Shown piece after piece: positions 24,168 through 32,330 of a DNA stretch of 64,000 bases. The translations under genes and the position numbers were made by a program. The stretch comes from a virus. Below the pieces are notes generated by a model, which saw only the letters and a list, made by a program, of their open reading frames with translations, did not search any database and was not told the DNA's origin. The stretch is taken from positions 1 to 64,000 of the IMG/VR virus record IMGVR_UViG_3300028392_000034. One strand, given 5' to 3'. The first letter of the stretch is position 1, and each line of letters starts with the position of its first letter.

Positions 24168-25090
24168 TTCAGTGTCCTAATCCGTATCAAAGAATTACAC
24201 TAGTTGGTCATCCTAGTTTTGCTGGCGGCCATTTTTTGATCAATTGCCTGGGTCTAAATGATCAATCAGTTTTTCAACATGCTGAGTTGGCAAAAAAACA
24301 AATAGCCGGGCAATTTCAATATGCTAACAAACTGCAATACCTACATGAAAAATTGAAAATTGCCGGGCAGTCATCTACTTGGACTGATTTAGATCTTGGT
24401 AACATTCAATTGTTAGGAATTGAACACACTCAATTTTGCACACACTATCACGAAATTTTGGCTCGCCAAATGTTGCCAGTGGTTGAAGACATTATGAATC
24501 AAAATTTACACATGATGTTGAGCGCACATTCGCCAAATTTGATAAACGCTTTTTTAAAATTTTGGCCCAATGCCCGGGTAATTTTTTTTACCAACTATAG
24601 AAAATTTATCAACGCACGACAGCAGGCAACAGTGCAACCGCACAAGAACAAATCTGGACTACTAGACAGCGGATATTATTCCAAGGTTGGCGAATGGGTA
24701 TTTGTGCCAACGCAATCAGCTGAATTGACTGAATATTGGGACTCAGTTAAAGAACTTAACTGGCCACTGAATCCACCCACTGATCAACACAAATTGGAAC
24801 AGTTGCCAATGTTTATCCAACAACAACTAAGGTCGCAGACTCATCAATATATAGGTAAATTTTTAAATTATCAGCCGCTAATAGATGAAATATATGACAG
24901 TATGGTTCAGCAGTATCAAGACCAAGCAGGCGAACAATGTTTTATCTGGGACACAGGCAATAATTTTAAAAATAGTCAAGAGTTTTTAAAAAATATTAAA
25001 AAATGTTTAGACTGGTTGAATTTACCTGCCACCAATGATCAAGATTTGATAAATTATTTCGAACATTGGTTCCAAGTAATTCTTGATTAA
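24164..25090 (+). CDS. P-loop or sulfotransferase-like protein
   Basis: A 308-residue protein. The N-terminus ITLVGHPSFAGGHFLINCL resembles a degenerate phosphate-binding loop followed by a helix, as in sulfotransferase-type proteins, and ARVIFFTNYRKFINAR resembles the second cofactor-binding segment. The rest is helical and Gln-rich. The call is low confidence. It overlaps the DnaE-like gene by ATGA and precedes the SGNH-like gene. Confidence 0.7.
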   Translation: MIQCPNPYQRITLVGHPSFAGGHFLINCLGLNDQSVFQHAELAKKQIAGQFQYANKLQYLHEKLKIAGQSSTWTDLDLGNIQLLGIEHTQFCTHYHEILARQMLPVVEDIMNQNLHMMLSAHSPNLINAFLKFWPNARVIFFTNYRKFINARQQATVQPHKNKSGLLDSGYYSKVGEWVFVPTQSAELTEYWDSVKELNWPLNPPTDQHKLEQLPMFIQQQLRSQTHQYIGKFLNYQPLIDEIYDSMVQQYQDQAGEQCFIWDTGNNFKNSQEFLKNIKKCLDWLNLPATNDQDLINYFEHWFQVILD

Positions 25091-25102
25091 ATTAAAAAGT
25101 TT

Positions 25103-25789
25103 ATGACACTTTTATACAGTAATGGATGCAGTTTTACAGCCAACCGTGACGTGCCAAGATGGCATCGATATCCGTTTGTAATCAGCAAACATTTTGGTTG
25201 GAGGTCGGTTGACCGAGCCGTATCGGGCTCGTGCAACAGTAAAATTATTCGGTGTGCCATGCGAGACTGCATTGATCTGTTGACGCACAATGAACCAATC
25301 GTGGCGCTGATTCAGTTAACGTTCAAAGAGAGATTTGAGTATGCTGGAACCCCAGATGATTCCAACCGTTGGAAATACGGAGAGATCAACACAGGAATAG
25401 ATTTTGTTCCAGCACAAGATCAATTTGAATCTCTCAAACCCAGCGACTACGAAAACTGGCCCGACGAAGTAAAGCAGTATGGAAAACTTCATACGGTGTT
25501 ACAAAAACCCGATGCGGTTGATGCTGAATTGTTTTCTAGATTGGTAGGACTTGTTTCGTTTTTTCGAGCAAACAATATTCAATATTTGATATACGCTGGA
25601 CCAGCTGACTTTAAAAGTCATTTAAATGTCAATGATCCGTTTTATCAGTGGCTAACTGCTGATCCAAATGTATTGAACTTTTTGAATTTTGATATGCTTG
25701 CATTAACTGGCCAACAACGCCATCCGGACCGTGATGGAATGAAAGCGATAGCAGATTATTTTGTCAATCGACTCGGCGAACCAAAGTGA
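25103..25789 (+). CDS. SGNH-hydrolase-like protein
   Basis: A 228-residue protein. YSNGCSFT near residues 5-12 is the block I segment with the nucleophile Ser, and the C-terminal HPDRDGMKAIADYFVNRL matches block V with the Asp-x-x-His order reversed (H then D), as in some phage SGNH-like proteins. Such enzymes are esterases or deacetylases on glycans. Substrate unknown. The last 26 bases overlap a convergent leftward gene. Confidence 0.7.
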   Translation: MTLLYSNGCSFTANRDVPRWHRYPFVISKHFGWRSVDRAVSGSCNSKIIRCAMRDCIDLLTHNEPIVALIQLTFKERFEYAGTPDDSNRWKYGEINTGIDFVPAQDQFESLKPSDYENWPDEVKQYGKLHTVLQKPDAVDAELFSRLVGLVSFFRANNIQYLIYAGPADFKSHLNVNDPFYQWLTADPNVLNFLNFDMLALTGQQRHPDRDGMKAIADYFVNRLGEPK

Positions 25790-26141
25790 TTGATTTGCGT
25801 TTGCTTTTTTTACGACTCATTTCACTCAGACTGCAAATAGGCCCATGCAATACTTCTAGATCTTTATTGGTAAAAGTTTTAAGGTAAGGCCTAAATACGT
25901 CCCAATCACCTTTGAGGAATATGTTGATAGGGATACTACGATTACTTTCCCACCACCAAACATTGGCTAATTCTAAAAAATGACGTTTCAGATCCGCGTT
26001 TGATATAGCACCAAAGTCATAGATGGTGGTTATTGCGTCATCTTGATTTTGTATAATACCCACATATTCCGTTGAGGCATAGACACATAGGGTAATGAAT
26101 GGGTATTTTTCAGCTAATTTATTAATAAAATCGTTTGTCAT
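25764..26141 (-). CDS. Conserved unknown protein on the minus strand
   Basis: A 125-residue protein, one of only two leftward genes. It has FINKLAEKYPFITLCVYASTEY, VGIIQNQDDAITTIYDFG, NVWWWESNRSIPINIFLKGDW and a basic tail (MSRKKSKRKSITLVRRV). The WWWES segment and the tail look familiar from uncharacterised T4-like marine phage proteins. A minus-strand late-promoter core lies 9 bases before its ATG. Function unknown; the basic tail suggests nucleic-acid binding. Confidence 0.85.
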   Translation of the reverse strand: MTNDFINKLAEKYPFITLCVYASTEYVGIIQNQDDAITTIYDFGAISNADLKRHFLELANVWWWESNRSIPINIFLKGDWDVFRPYLKTFTNKDLEVLHGPICSLSEMSRKKSKRKSITLVRRVD

Positions 26142-26150
26142 GTCTACGGA

Positions 26151-26156
26151 TATTTA
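26151..26156 (-). promoter_or_regulatory. Late promoter core on minus strand
   Basis: TATTTA on the plus strand is TAAATA on the minus strand, nine bases before the ATG of the leftward gene. It is divergent from the plus-strand core at 26190. Confidence 0.55.
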
Positions 26157-26189
26157 CCAGACCAATTTCGTCAGGTCTAGCAAAAGCAC

Positions 26190-26195
26190 TAAATA
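26190..26195 (+). promoter_or_regulatory. Late promoter core (TAAATA)
   Basis: TAAATA six bases before the ATG at 26202. The predicted transcript would be leaderless or nearly so. Confidence 0.6.
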
Positions 26196-26201
26196 TAATG
26201 T

Positions 26202-27347
26202 ATGTATTCAACCCAAGTCTATATCTACCAGCAAATTACCCAAGTGTTACTCATGGACACCGGTGCAGGCGAAACTTTTATCTATAGGTACGATCCCGTG
26301 TATGCAAAACAACTAACCATAAACAAAGGCGTTGACAATGTGCTTTTATTTGAGTTCATCAATCAACAAGAAAAGCCTGTCAACATCACAGGAAGCGACT
26401 TCCTGTTCCGTGCTATCAGCACCAATGGCGCTGATATTTTAGTTGAAAAACCCATGGTTATACTCAACGCTGCCACAGGCCGTGCAAAAGTTACGCTAAC
26501 CAGTGCAGATTTATTAGAAGTATTGGCACAGCCTGCTAGCTATAGTATCCAACGTGTCAGTGGTAATTTAACAGAAGCTGTGTTTACCAATGCACAAGCA
26601 GGTGCTCGTGCTCCTGCCAACATTGTAGACAGCATATTGCCACAGCATGTTCCTAGTGCTCCATTGACAATTCCCACCACCAAATTGAGTGCTCAGGCCA
26701 GTTTAGATGGCACAGCCTGGGGCAGCTATAGTCCCGGAACCTATTGGTCAGGCAATCCCAACGGTGGCAACTACTGGAACAGTTTTGCCAACACAGAATT
26801 TTATAGCAGTTTCATTGAACCCACTAACGCCATTACAACTATACAAATGACCTTGGTAGGATATACAGGTACAATCAAAGCTCAGGCCGCGCCAAACTAC
26901 GAAAGTATTTGGTACAATGTTTCTGAGTCAACCACCTACTACAATGAAACTCGTACTATCTATATGAACATTGTAGGATGGCATCCTTTGCTTAGATTAG
27001 CTTTTAACAACAGCATATTTGCTGTACCAACACAACCCGGAACTCCGGCCATTGGTTATGCAACTACTGAAAACGGAGTAGTGACCAGCGTTACTATCAC
27101 CAACGGCGGTACAGGTTATTTGGCACCGCCACATATCAACTTCATTGGCGATGGCGCTGGTGCCACTGCTGTGGCCACAGTTGACCAAGGTGTAGTAACC
27201 GGTGTTGAAGTAACCAATGGCGGTTCGGGCTATTGGTACCTGCCCAACGCAGGTATGGGTGCAGGTGTGTATCCAAATAATCCTAACCAAACAGGTGCTG
27301 CAGTTATAATCAGCACAGGTTATGTAGTCGATCTTCTTTATAGATAA
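26202..27347 (+). CDS. Probable virion structural protein (tail or fibre)
   Basis: A 381-residue, Thr/Asn/Gly-rich beta protein with few charges. Near the C-terminus a unit recurs: VVTSVTITNGGTGYLAPP and VVTGVEVTNGGSGYWYLP, a G-G-x-G-Y repeat common in phage structural proteins. The N-terminal 150 residues (QLTINKGVDNVLLFEF) resemble a phage particle-assembly domain. A late promoter supports a structural role. Which structure it belongs to is unknown. Confidence 0.8.
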   Translation: MYSTQVYIYQQITQVLLMDTGAGETFIYRYDPVYAKQLTINKGVDNVLLFEFINQQEKPVNITGSDFLFRAISTNGADILVEKPMVILNAATGRAKVTLTSADLLEVLAQPASYSIQRVSGNLTEAVFTNAQAGARAPANIVDSILPQHVPSAPLTIPTTKLSAQASLDGTAWGSYSPGTYWSGNPNGGNYWNSFANTEFYSSFIEPTNAITTIQMTLVGYTGTIKAQAAPNYESIWYNVSESTTYYNETRTIYMNIVGWHPLLRLAFNNSIFAVPTQPGTPAIGYATTENGVVTSVTITNGGTGYLAPPHINFIGDGAGATAVATVDQGVVTGVEVTNGGSGYWYLPNAGMGAGVYPNNPNQTGAAVIISTGYVVDLLYR

Positions 27348-27359
27348 TACCAAACTCAC

Positions 27360-27388
27360 TTGTGATTCAGTAATAAATCTGCTATAAT
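27360..27388 (+). promoter_or_regulatory. Sigma70-type promoter for primase
   Basis: TTGTGA (27360-27365), 17-base spacer, TATAAT (27383-27388). The ATG is six bases downstream, so the transcript is probably leaderless. Confidence 0.7.
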
Positions 27389-27394
27389 CGTAGC

Positions 27395-28357
27395 ATGATT
27401 GATGTGATTTCTTTTCTTCCGAATAAAAGAAAACAAACAGCTAGTGGTTGGATAAGTTTCAACGCACCCTGTTGTGTTCATCGCGGAGATACTCAAGACA
27501 AACGACAGCGTGGCGGCATCAAGCCCAACACAGATGGTGCATGGAGTTACCACTGTTTCAATTGTGGCTATACTGCAAGTTTTGTATTGGGTCGTAACCT
27601 AACATTTAAAGCTCGTCGATTACTTGAATGGCTAAATGTACCACAAGAAGAAATTGAGCGAATTAATCTTGAAAGTCTGAAGCATCGATCAATCCAAGGC
27701 TGGTTAGGCGAACGTCAAGCTATTATGCAACAACTGCAAACGATCTCGTTTGAAGATCGAGACTTGCCGGTAACTACACAACCACTTAACGATGCTGCTA
27801 TAGAATATTTGCAGAATAGGCGCATACCTTTAGACTATCCGTTCTTGTATAAAACAATGCCCAGACCCGGTGTGGTAATTCCGTTTACCTATGAAAATCA
27901 AGTGGTAGGACACACCACACGGTTCTTAGACAATCGTACACCTAGATATATTCAAGATATACAACCGGGCTATGTGTTTGGAACAGATTTGTTGCACGAT
28001 AACTGGACCTGTGTTATTGTGCTGGAAGGAGTGTTTGATGCACTTAGTATCAATGGCCTAGCGGTGTTACACGCAGAGATCAACGATGCACAGGCTAGAT
28101 TAATTCGCAGTCTAGGACGTGATATTATTGTTGTTCCGGATCAAGACGAAGCCGGTATGCGGTTAGTAGACCGTGCAGTAGAACTAGGATGGGCAGTTAG
28201 TATGCCCGATTGGCCTGTGGATGTAAAGGATGTAAACGATGCTGTGATTCGTTGGGGTAGATTGGCAACTTTGCTAACTATAATGCAGGCCCGAGAAACC
28301 AGTAAGATTAAAATAGAACTAAGGAAGAAACAACTTGTTAAAAGATTACGGACTTGA
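27395..28357 (+). CDS. 61: DNA primase (T4 gp61-like, DnaG type)
   Basis: A 320-residue protein. The N-terminal zinc-binding site is C26-x2-H29 with C54-x2-C57 (CFNCGY). The Toprim core has the Glu of VIVLEGVFDALS and IVVPDQDEAG with the Asp-x-Asp metal site. It makes RNA primers for lagging-strand synthesis with the gp41 helicase, whose gene overlaps its end by 23 bases. T4 gp61 has 342 residues. It sits directly after a promoter with no Shine-Dalgarno. Confidence 0.95.
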   Translation: MIDVISFLPNKRKQTASGWISFNAPCCVHRGDTQDKRQRGGIKPNTDGAWSYHCFNCGYTASFVLGRNLTFKARRLLEWLNVPQEEIERINLESLKHRSIQGWLGERQAIMQQLQTISFEDRDLPVTTQPLNDAAIEYLQNRRIPLDYPFLYKTMPRPGVVIPFTYENQVVGHTTRFLDNRTPRYIQDIQPGYVFGTDLLHDNWTCVIVLEGVFDALSINGLAVLHAEINDAQARLIRSLGRDIIVVPDQDEAGMRLVDRAVELGWAVSMPDWPVDVKDVNDAVIRWGRLATLLTIMQARETSKIKIELRKKQLVKRLRT

Positions 28358-29777
28358 CGTCCAACGCTTATTCTTAGAAATGATGTTGCAGGACGCAGAA
28401 AGTTATGTTCGCGTTCAAAACATTTACAACCCAGAAAACTTTGACCGCAGTCTCAGGCCAGCAGCTGAGTTTATTGCCAAACACAGTGACCAACACAAGA
28501 CACTGCCCACAACGGAACAGATCAGTGCCAGCACCGGCGTTAAACTTAACAACATTCCTGATTTAAATGAAGGACATTTTGAATGGTTCATGGATGAGTT
28601 TGAAGGCTTTACTCGCAGACAAGAATTGGAACGAGCAATTTTAAAGAGTGCAGATTTGTTGGAAAAGGGCGAGTATGACCCTGTAGAGAAATTAATCAAA
28701 GATGCGGTACAGATATCACTTACTAAAGACATGGGCACGGATTACTTCAGTGATCCTAGTGCTCGTATTAACCGATACTTCAACTCAGGCGGGCAAGTAA
28801 GCACTGGCTGGCCACAGATGGACAAAATCTTGTATGGTGGATTTAGTCGCGGAGAACTAAATATTTTTGCTGGTGGATCTGGATCTGGTAAAAGTTTGGT
28901 CATGATGAACATAGCCCTGAGTTGGTTACAAGCCGGACTCAGTGGTGTGTATATCAGTTTAGAACTGAGCGAAGAATTGTGTGCATTAAGAACTGATGCC
29001 ATGCTGGCTGGAATGAGCACAAAAGAAATTCGCAAAGATATTGACCAGGCAACTCTTAAAGTCAAATTGATTTCAAAGAAAACCGGTCAATATCGTATTA
29101 AGGCATTGCCAGCACAAAGCAACATCAATGACATTCGTAGTTACATCAAAGAAGTTCAAGTGCAAACAGGAATCAAGATTGACTTTGTCATGTGTGATTA
29201 CTTGGACTTGTTAATGCCAGTCAGTGCCAAGGTCAGTCCAAACGATTTGTTTGTCAAAGACAAGTATGTTTCAGAAGAATTGCGTAACTTGGCCAAAGAA
29301 CTCAATGTGTTGTTTGTAACAGCATCGCAGTTGAATCGTAGTGCAGTGGAAGAGATTGAATTTGACCACAGTCACATTTCGGGTGGTATTTCAAAGATCA
29401 ATACTGCAGATAACGTGTTTGGTATCTTTACAAGTCGTGCTATGCGTGAACGTGGCAAGTATCAAATACAATGTATGAAATCGCGTAGTAGTACCGGTGT
29501 TGGTATGAAAATTGACTTGGATTATAACATTGAAACTATGCGTATCACTGATCCGGGCGAAGATGCAGGACCGGTTAATTCGTTTGCTAAAGGTAATCTA
29601 TTAGATAGTATCAAAGCCAAGAGCCAAGTCAAGTCTGCTGACTCCGGTAACGAAAGCACATCACCAAAGTGGGAACGTCCCACAGGAACTCCAGCTTGGG
29701 AACAAGAACCCAAGATAACTGCTGATGTGCAAAGTGCCAAACTAAAACAATTACTAGGACAGATTAAACAGTCATGA
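28335..29777 (+). CDS. 41: Replicative DNA helicase (T4 gp41-like, DnaB family)
   Basis: A 480-residue helicase starting with TTG and overlapping the primase gene. An N-terminal helical domain is followed by the RecA-like motor: Walker A FAGGSGSGKS near residues 176-185, DYLDLLMP as Walker B, and a TASQLNRSAV segment typical of DnaB. T4 gp41 is similar in length (475). It unwinds the fork 5' to 3' on the lagging strand. Its stop overlaps the next radical SAM gene (ATGA). Confidence 0.95.
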   Translation: MLKDYGLDVQRLFLEMMLQDAESYVRVQNIYNPENFDRSLRPAAEFIAKHSDQHKTLPTTEQISASTGVKLNNIPDLNEGHFEWFMDEFEGFTRRQELERAILKSADLLEKGEYDPVEKLIKDAVQISLTKDMGTDYFSDPSARINRYFNSGGQVSTGWPQMDKILYGGFSRGELNIFAGGSGSGKSLVMMNIALSWLQAGLSGVYISLELSEELCALRTDAMLAGMSTKEIRKDIDQATLKVKLISKKTGQYRIKALPAQSNINDIRSYIKEVQVQTGIKIDFVMCDYLDLLMPVSAKVSPNDLFVKDKYVSEELRNLAKELNVLFVTASQLNRSAVEEIEFDHSHISGGISKINTADNVFGIFTSRAMRERGKYQIQCMKSRSSTGVGMKIDLDYNIETMRITDPGEDAGPVNSFAKGNLLDSIKAKSQVKSADSGNESTSPKWERPTGTPAWEQEPKITADVQSAKLKQLLGQIKQS

Positions 29778-30778
29778 TAGCCTATCAAGATATACAAGAT
29801 GTTCATCTTGAAATTTCTAGTTTATGTAATGCTAGTTGCCCGTTGTGTCCTAGGACGTTTTGGGGATATTCGTTCAACGCTGGATACCCAGAAACTAACT
29901 TAACATTAACACACGCTAAACAAATCTTTACTGAAGATTTTTTAACACAGTTGACCAGTATTCGAATCAATGGTAATTTTGGGGATATTGTAATGAATCC
30001 CGAAGGACCTGATATTGTTGAATATTTTATTAGTATTAATCCCAATTTAAAAATTACTATCAGCACCAATGGCGGAGCAAGAGATCAAACGTTCTGGACC
30101 AGGCTGGCAAAAAGCAGAGTCACAGTTTATTTTTGTTTAGACGGATTAGAAGATACCCATCACCTGTATAGGCAAAATACAGTATGGGCCACAGTTATAC
30201 GTAATGCACAAACATTTATAGCCGCCGGTGGTGATGCCATTTGGAAAATGATACCATTTGATCATAATCGTCACCAAATTGAGCAGTGCCGCGCACTTAG
30301 TAAAGAGCTTGGCTTTACACAATTTTTACTATCACCTGATAGTGGGCGTGACACCGGCCCGGTTTTTAATAATCACGGTGAACTCACACATGTAATAGGC
30401 AATTATACCGGAGAGAAAGATTTTGAAATATTATACCACGAGAAAAAAGCATATAAAATTCTACTAGAAGATATTCTTCCTGGGCGTATTCCTGCAAAAT
30501 CTTTAAATTGTGAGACTAAAAGACTAAAGAGTATCTACATTGCTGCTAACGGAGATGTAAGTCCTTGTTGTTATCTTGGGTTTTATCCAAAAACATATGG
30601 CGCTCATCGGTTTCATGAAGCCGCTAATGCTCAATTAATTCCATTGATTGCAAAAAATAATGCGTTAGAATACCCATTAGAAGAATGTATTGAGTGGTTT
30701 AAATCTGTCAAAAACGCCTGGGAAATTGATAATTATGAACAAGGGCGATTAGTAATTTGCGATGAGTCATGTGGATAA
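29774..30778 (+). CDS. Radical SAM protein with C-terminal SPASM-like region (copy 4 of 5)
   Basis: A 334-residue protein. The CxxxCxxC motif is C18-C22-C25 (CNASCPLC), at the very N-terminus. The C-terminal cysteines (NCETKRLKSIYIAANGDVSPCC split by 16 residues, CIEW, ICDESCG) form a SPASM/twitch-type auxiliary site. The order therefore differs from the copies at 4187, 11713 and 13121, which carry theirs first. SPASM proteins commonly modify peptides. It is joined by ATGA overlap to the helicase gene. Substrate unknown. Confidence 0.9.
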   Translation: MIAYQDIQDVHLEISSLCNASCPLCPRTFWGYSFNAGYPETNLTLTHAKQIFTEDFLTQLTSIRINGNFGDIVMNPEGPDIVEYFISINPNLKITISTNGGARDQTFWTRLAKSRVTVYFCLDGLEDTHHLYRQNTVWATVIRNAQTFIAAGGDAIWKMIPFDHNRHQIEQCRALSKELGFTQFLLSPDSGRDTGPVFNNHGELTHVIGNYTGEKDFEILYHEKKAYKILLEDILPGRIPAKSLNCETKRLKSIYIAANGDVSPCCYLGFYPKTYGAHRFHEAANAQLIPLIAKNNALEYPLEECIEWFKSVKNAWEIDNYEQGRLVICDESCG

Positions 30779-30784
30779 AAACAA

Positions 30785-30790
30785 TAAATA
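30785..30790 (+). promoter_or_regulatory. Late promoter core (TAAATA)
   Basis: TAAATA 21 bases before the ATG at 30812, with an AAAAAGG site between. Serves the three-gene run ending at 34252. Confidence 0.6.
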
Positions 30791-30811
30791 ATAAAAAGGT
30801 TCTGGCCCAAA

Positions 30812-31060
30812 ATGCAAAAGAAAACTCGCAGTTTATTAGAAGAATTAGACTCAATGTATATTGAGCGCGATCAGCGCCACATCATTGAAAACCGCGCATC
30901 TAACGTGATAGCCAGTGCTATACGCTTGTTGGAGCAAATTGACTCTACTTATAGCAGCGACGATGCTCAAAACCTACAGCGTAAATTGATCAATGCCATT
31001 AGCCAGCGTGATCCAGTAAAATTTACCCGCACTGTGAGACGCACCGATGCAAATTCATGA
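30812..31060 (+). CDS. Small conserved helical protein
   Basis: An 82-residue helical, highly charged protein (KKTRSLLEELDSMYIERDQ; RRTDANS at the end). The form is familiar from uncharacterised marine T4-like phage proteins. It is the first gene after a late promoter and overlaps the following gene by 14 bases. A structural or scaffold accessory is possible. Function unknown. Confidence 0.8.
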   Translation: MQKKTRSLLEELDSMYIERDQRHIIENRASNVIASAIRLLEQIDSTYSSDDAQNLQRKLINAISQRDPVKFTRTVRRTDANS

Positions 31061-32330
31061 AATAACTTTAATACAAGAAGGCCTAGGCGATATAGCTAGA
31101 ACAATAGGGTCAGACATTAAAAATGCTGTCAAGGCTCCGTTTGACAAGGCCAAAGTCGCTATGAACACGCCCAACTCATTTACCAGCGCAAGAGGATATC
31201 AAGATGCCAGAGACAAATATTATCAAGGGCTAGTAGGACAACAGCAACAAGCTAAACTAGGCACCTGGGCAAAACAACTGGCTGGCGAATGGTCGAAACA
31301 GTCTGGCCAAGCACCTGCGGCAACAGCACCTACATCAACACCAACCAAAACTCCGAGTTTTGGTCCTGCATATAAAAATGTAACAACTAACGCACCAGCA
31401 GGTATACCCAATCCAACTGCTAACACTGGATTACCACAACCAACTACAGCAACCAAGCCCACCGTTGTAGCCAAACCCACACCTACTACGGCACCAGTTA
31501 CAACGCCAGCTGTAGCAAAATCGCGCACCGGTGGAAAACAACCTGGTGTTATAAGTCAAACTCCTAACGCTATACGTCAACGCAATAGTCGTGCCCAAGC
31601 AACTGCACCAACAGGAAACTCATTTGGACAAATGGCTCAACAGTTGAGTGGTGCCAACAAATCTGTTTCCAGCACTGGCGGCACAACTACACAGATGCCA
31701 ACAGGACGATTCCATGCGGCCAAGCCACAAACCGCCCCTGCGGCAGTGCCGGCTACTACTGCGGCAAAGACAGCACCAAAATGGTTAACACCTACTACTA
31801 AAATTACCAAGTCGTCTCCAGGCTTGCCATCTGCGGACGAGTATGAAATATTACAACAACGAATCGCGGCCGCAGATGCCAAACAAAGAGGCACGACCAA
31901 CGAAGATAATTCTACTGTTCCTGGAGCTCCTGATGAAGCCAGTCAACGCAAGTATGCTCAAGACTTTAAAACCTGGGTGACATCAAAAGTTGCCGATAAA
32001 TCTTCCGGACTTGGATTAGCTGATGTAGAAAAAATGCCAGACATGAGTCAGAGTTTAGATCAAGCCTTGTCCAACGTTGTTACAACTCAACAAGACCCTA
32101 AAAACAATCAATTGGCAGTGGAAAAATATTTGATTCTGGTTGGTCAAGCCATGCAAAAATTGTCTGCCGAACAGCGAGCAAAAACACGACAACAAGGCGG
32201 CGGAAACAGAGTTTCTTCTCTTATTCCATTATCAAGAGTGTTGAATCCTGATCAAATTGAAACTCTTAAAACTATGGCCAAAGATCCAGCTGCTGCAAAC
32301 GAAATTAAAATAGCATTGGGATTAAGATGA
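31047..32330 (+). CDS. Low-complexity protein with possible capsid-targeting N-terminus
   Basis: A 427-residue protein. It begins MQIHEITLIQE followed by Gly, a possible prohead-protease site. Residues 85-270 are Thr/Pro/Ala/Gln-rich and look disordered. The C-terminal part (residues 285-427) is helical and acidic (SQRKYAQDFKTWVTSKVADK; LDQALSNVVTTQQDP). It overlaps both neighbours and shares a late promoter with them. A head-internal or ejected protein is inferred from the N-terminus and the disordered composition. Confidence 0.75.
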   Translation: MQIHEITLIQEGLGDIARTIGSDIKNAVKAPFDKAKVAMNTPNSFTSARGYQDARDKYYQGLVGQQQQAKLGTWAKQLAGEWSKQSGQAPAATAPTSTPTKTPSFGPAYKNVTTNAPAGIPNPTANTGLPQPTTATKPTVVAKPTPTTAPVTTPAVAKSRTGGKQPGVISQTPNAIRQRNSRAQATAPTGNSFGQMAQQLSGANKSVSSTGGTTTQMPTGRFHAAKPQTAPAAVPATTAAKTAPKWLTPTTKITKSSPGLPSADEYEILQQRIAAADAKQRGTTNEDNSTVPGAPDEASQRKYAQDFKTWVTSKVADKSSGLGLADVEKMPDMSQSLDQALSNVVTTQQDPKNNQLAVEKYLILVGQAMQKLSAEQRAKTRQQGGGNRVSSLIPLSRVLNPDQIETLKTMAKDPAAANEIKIALGLR

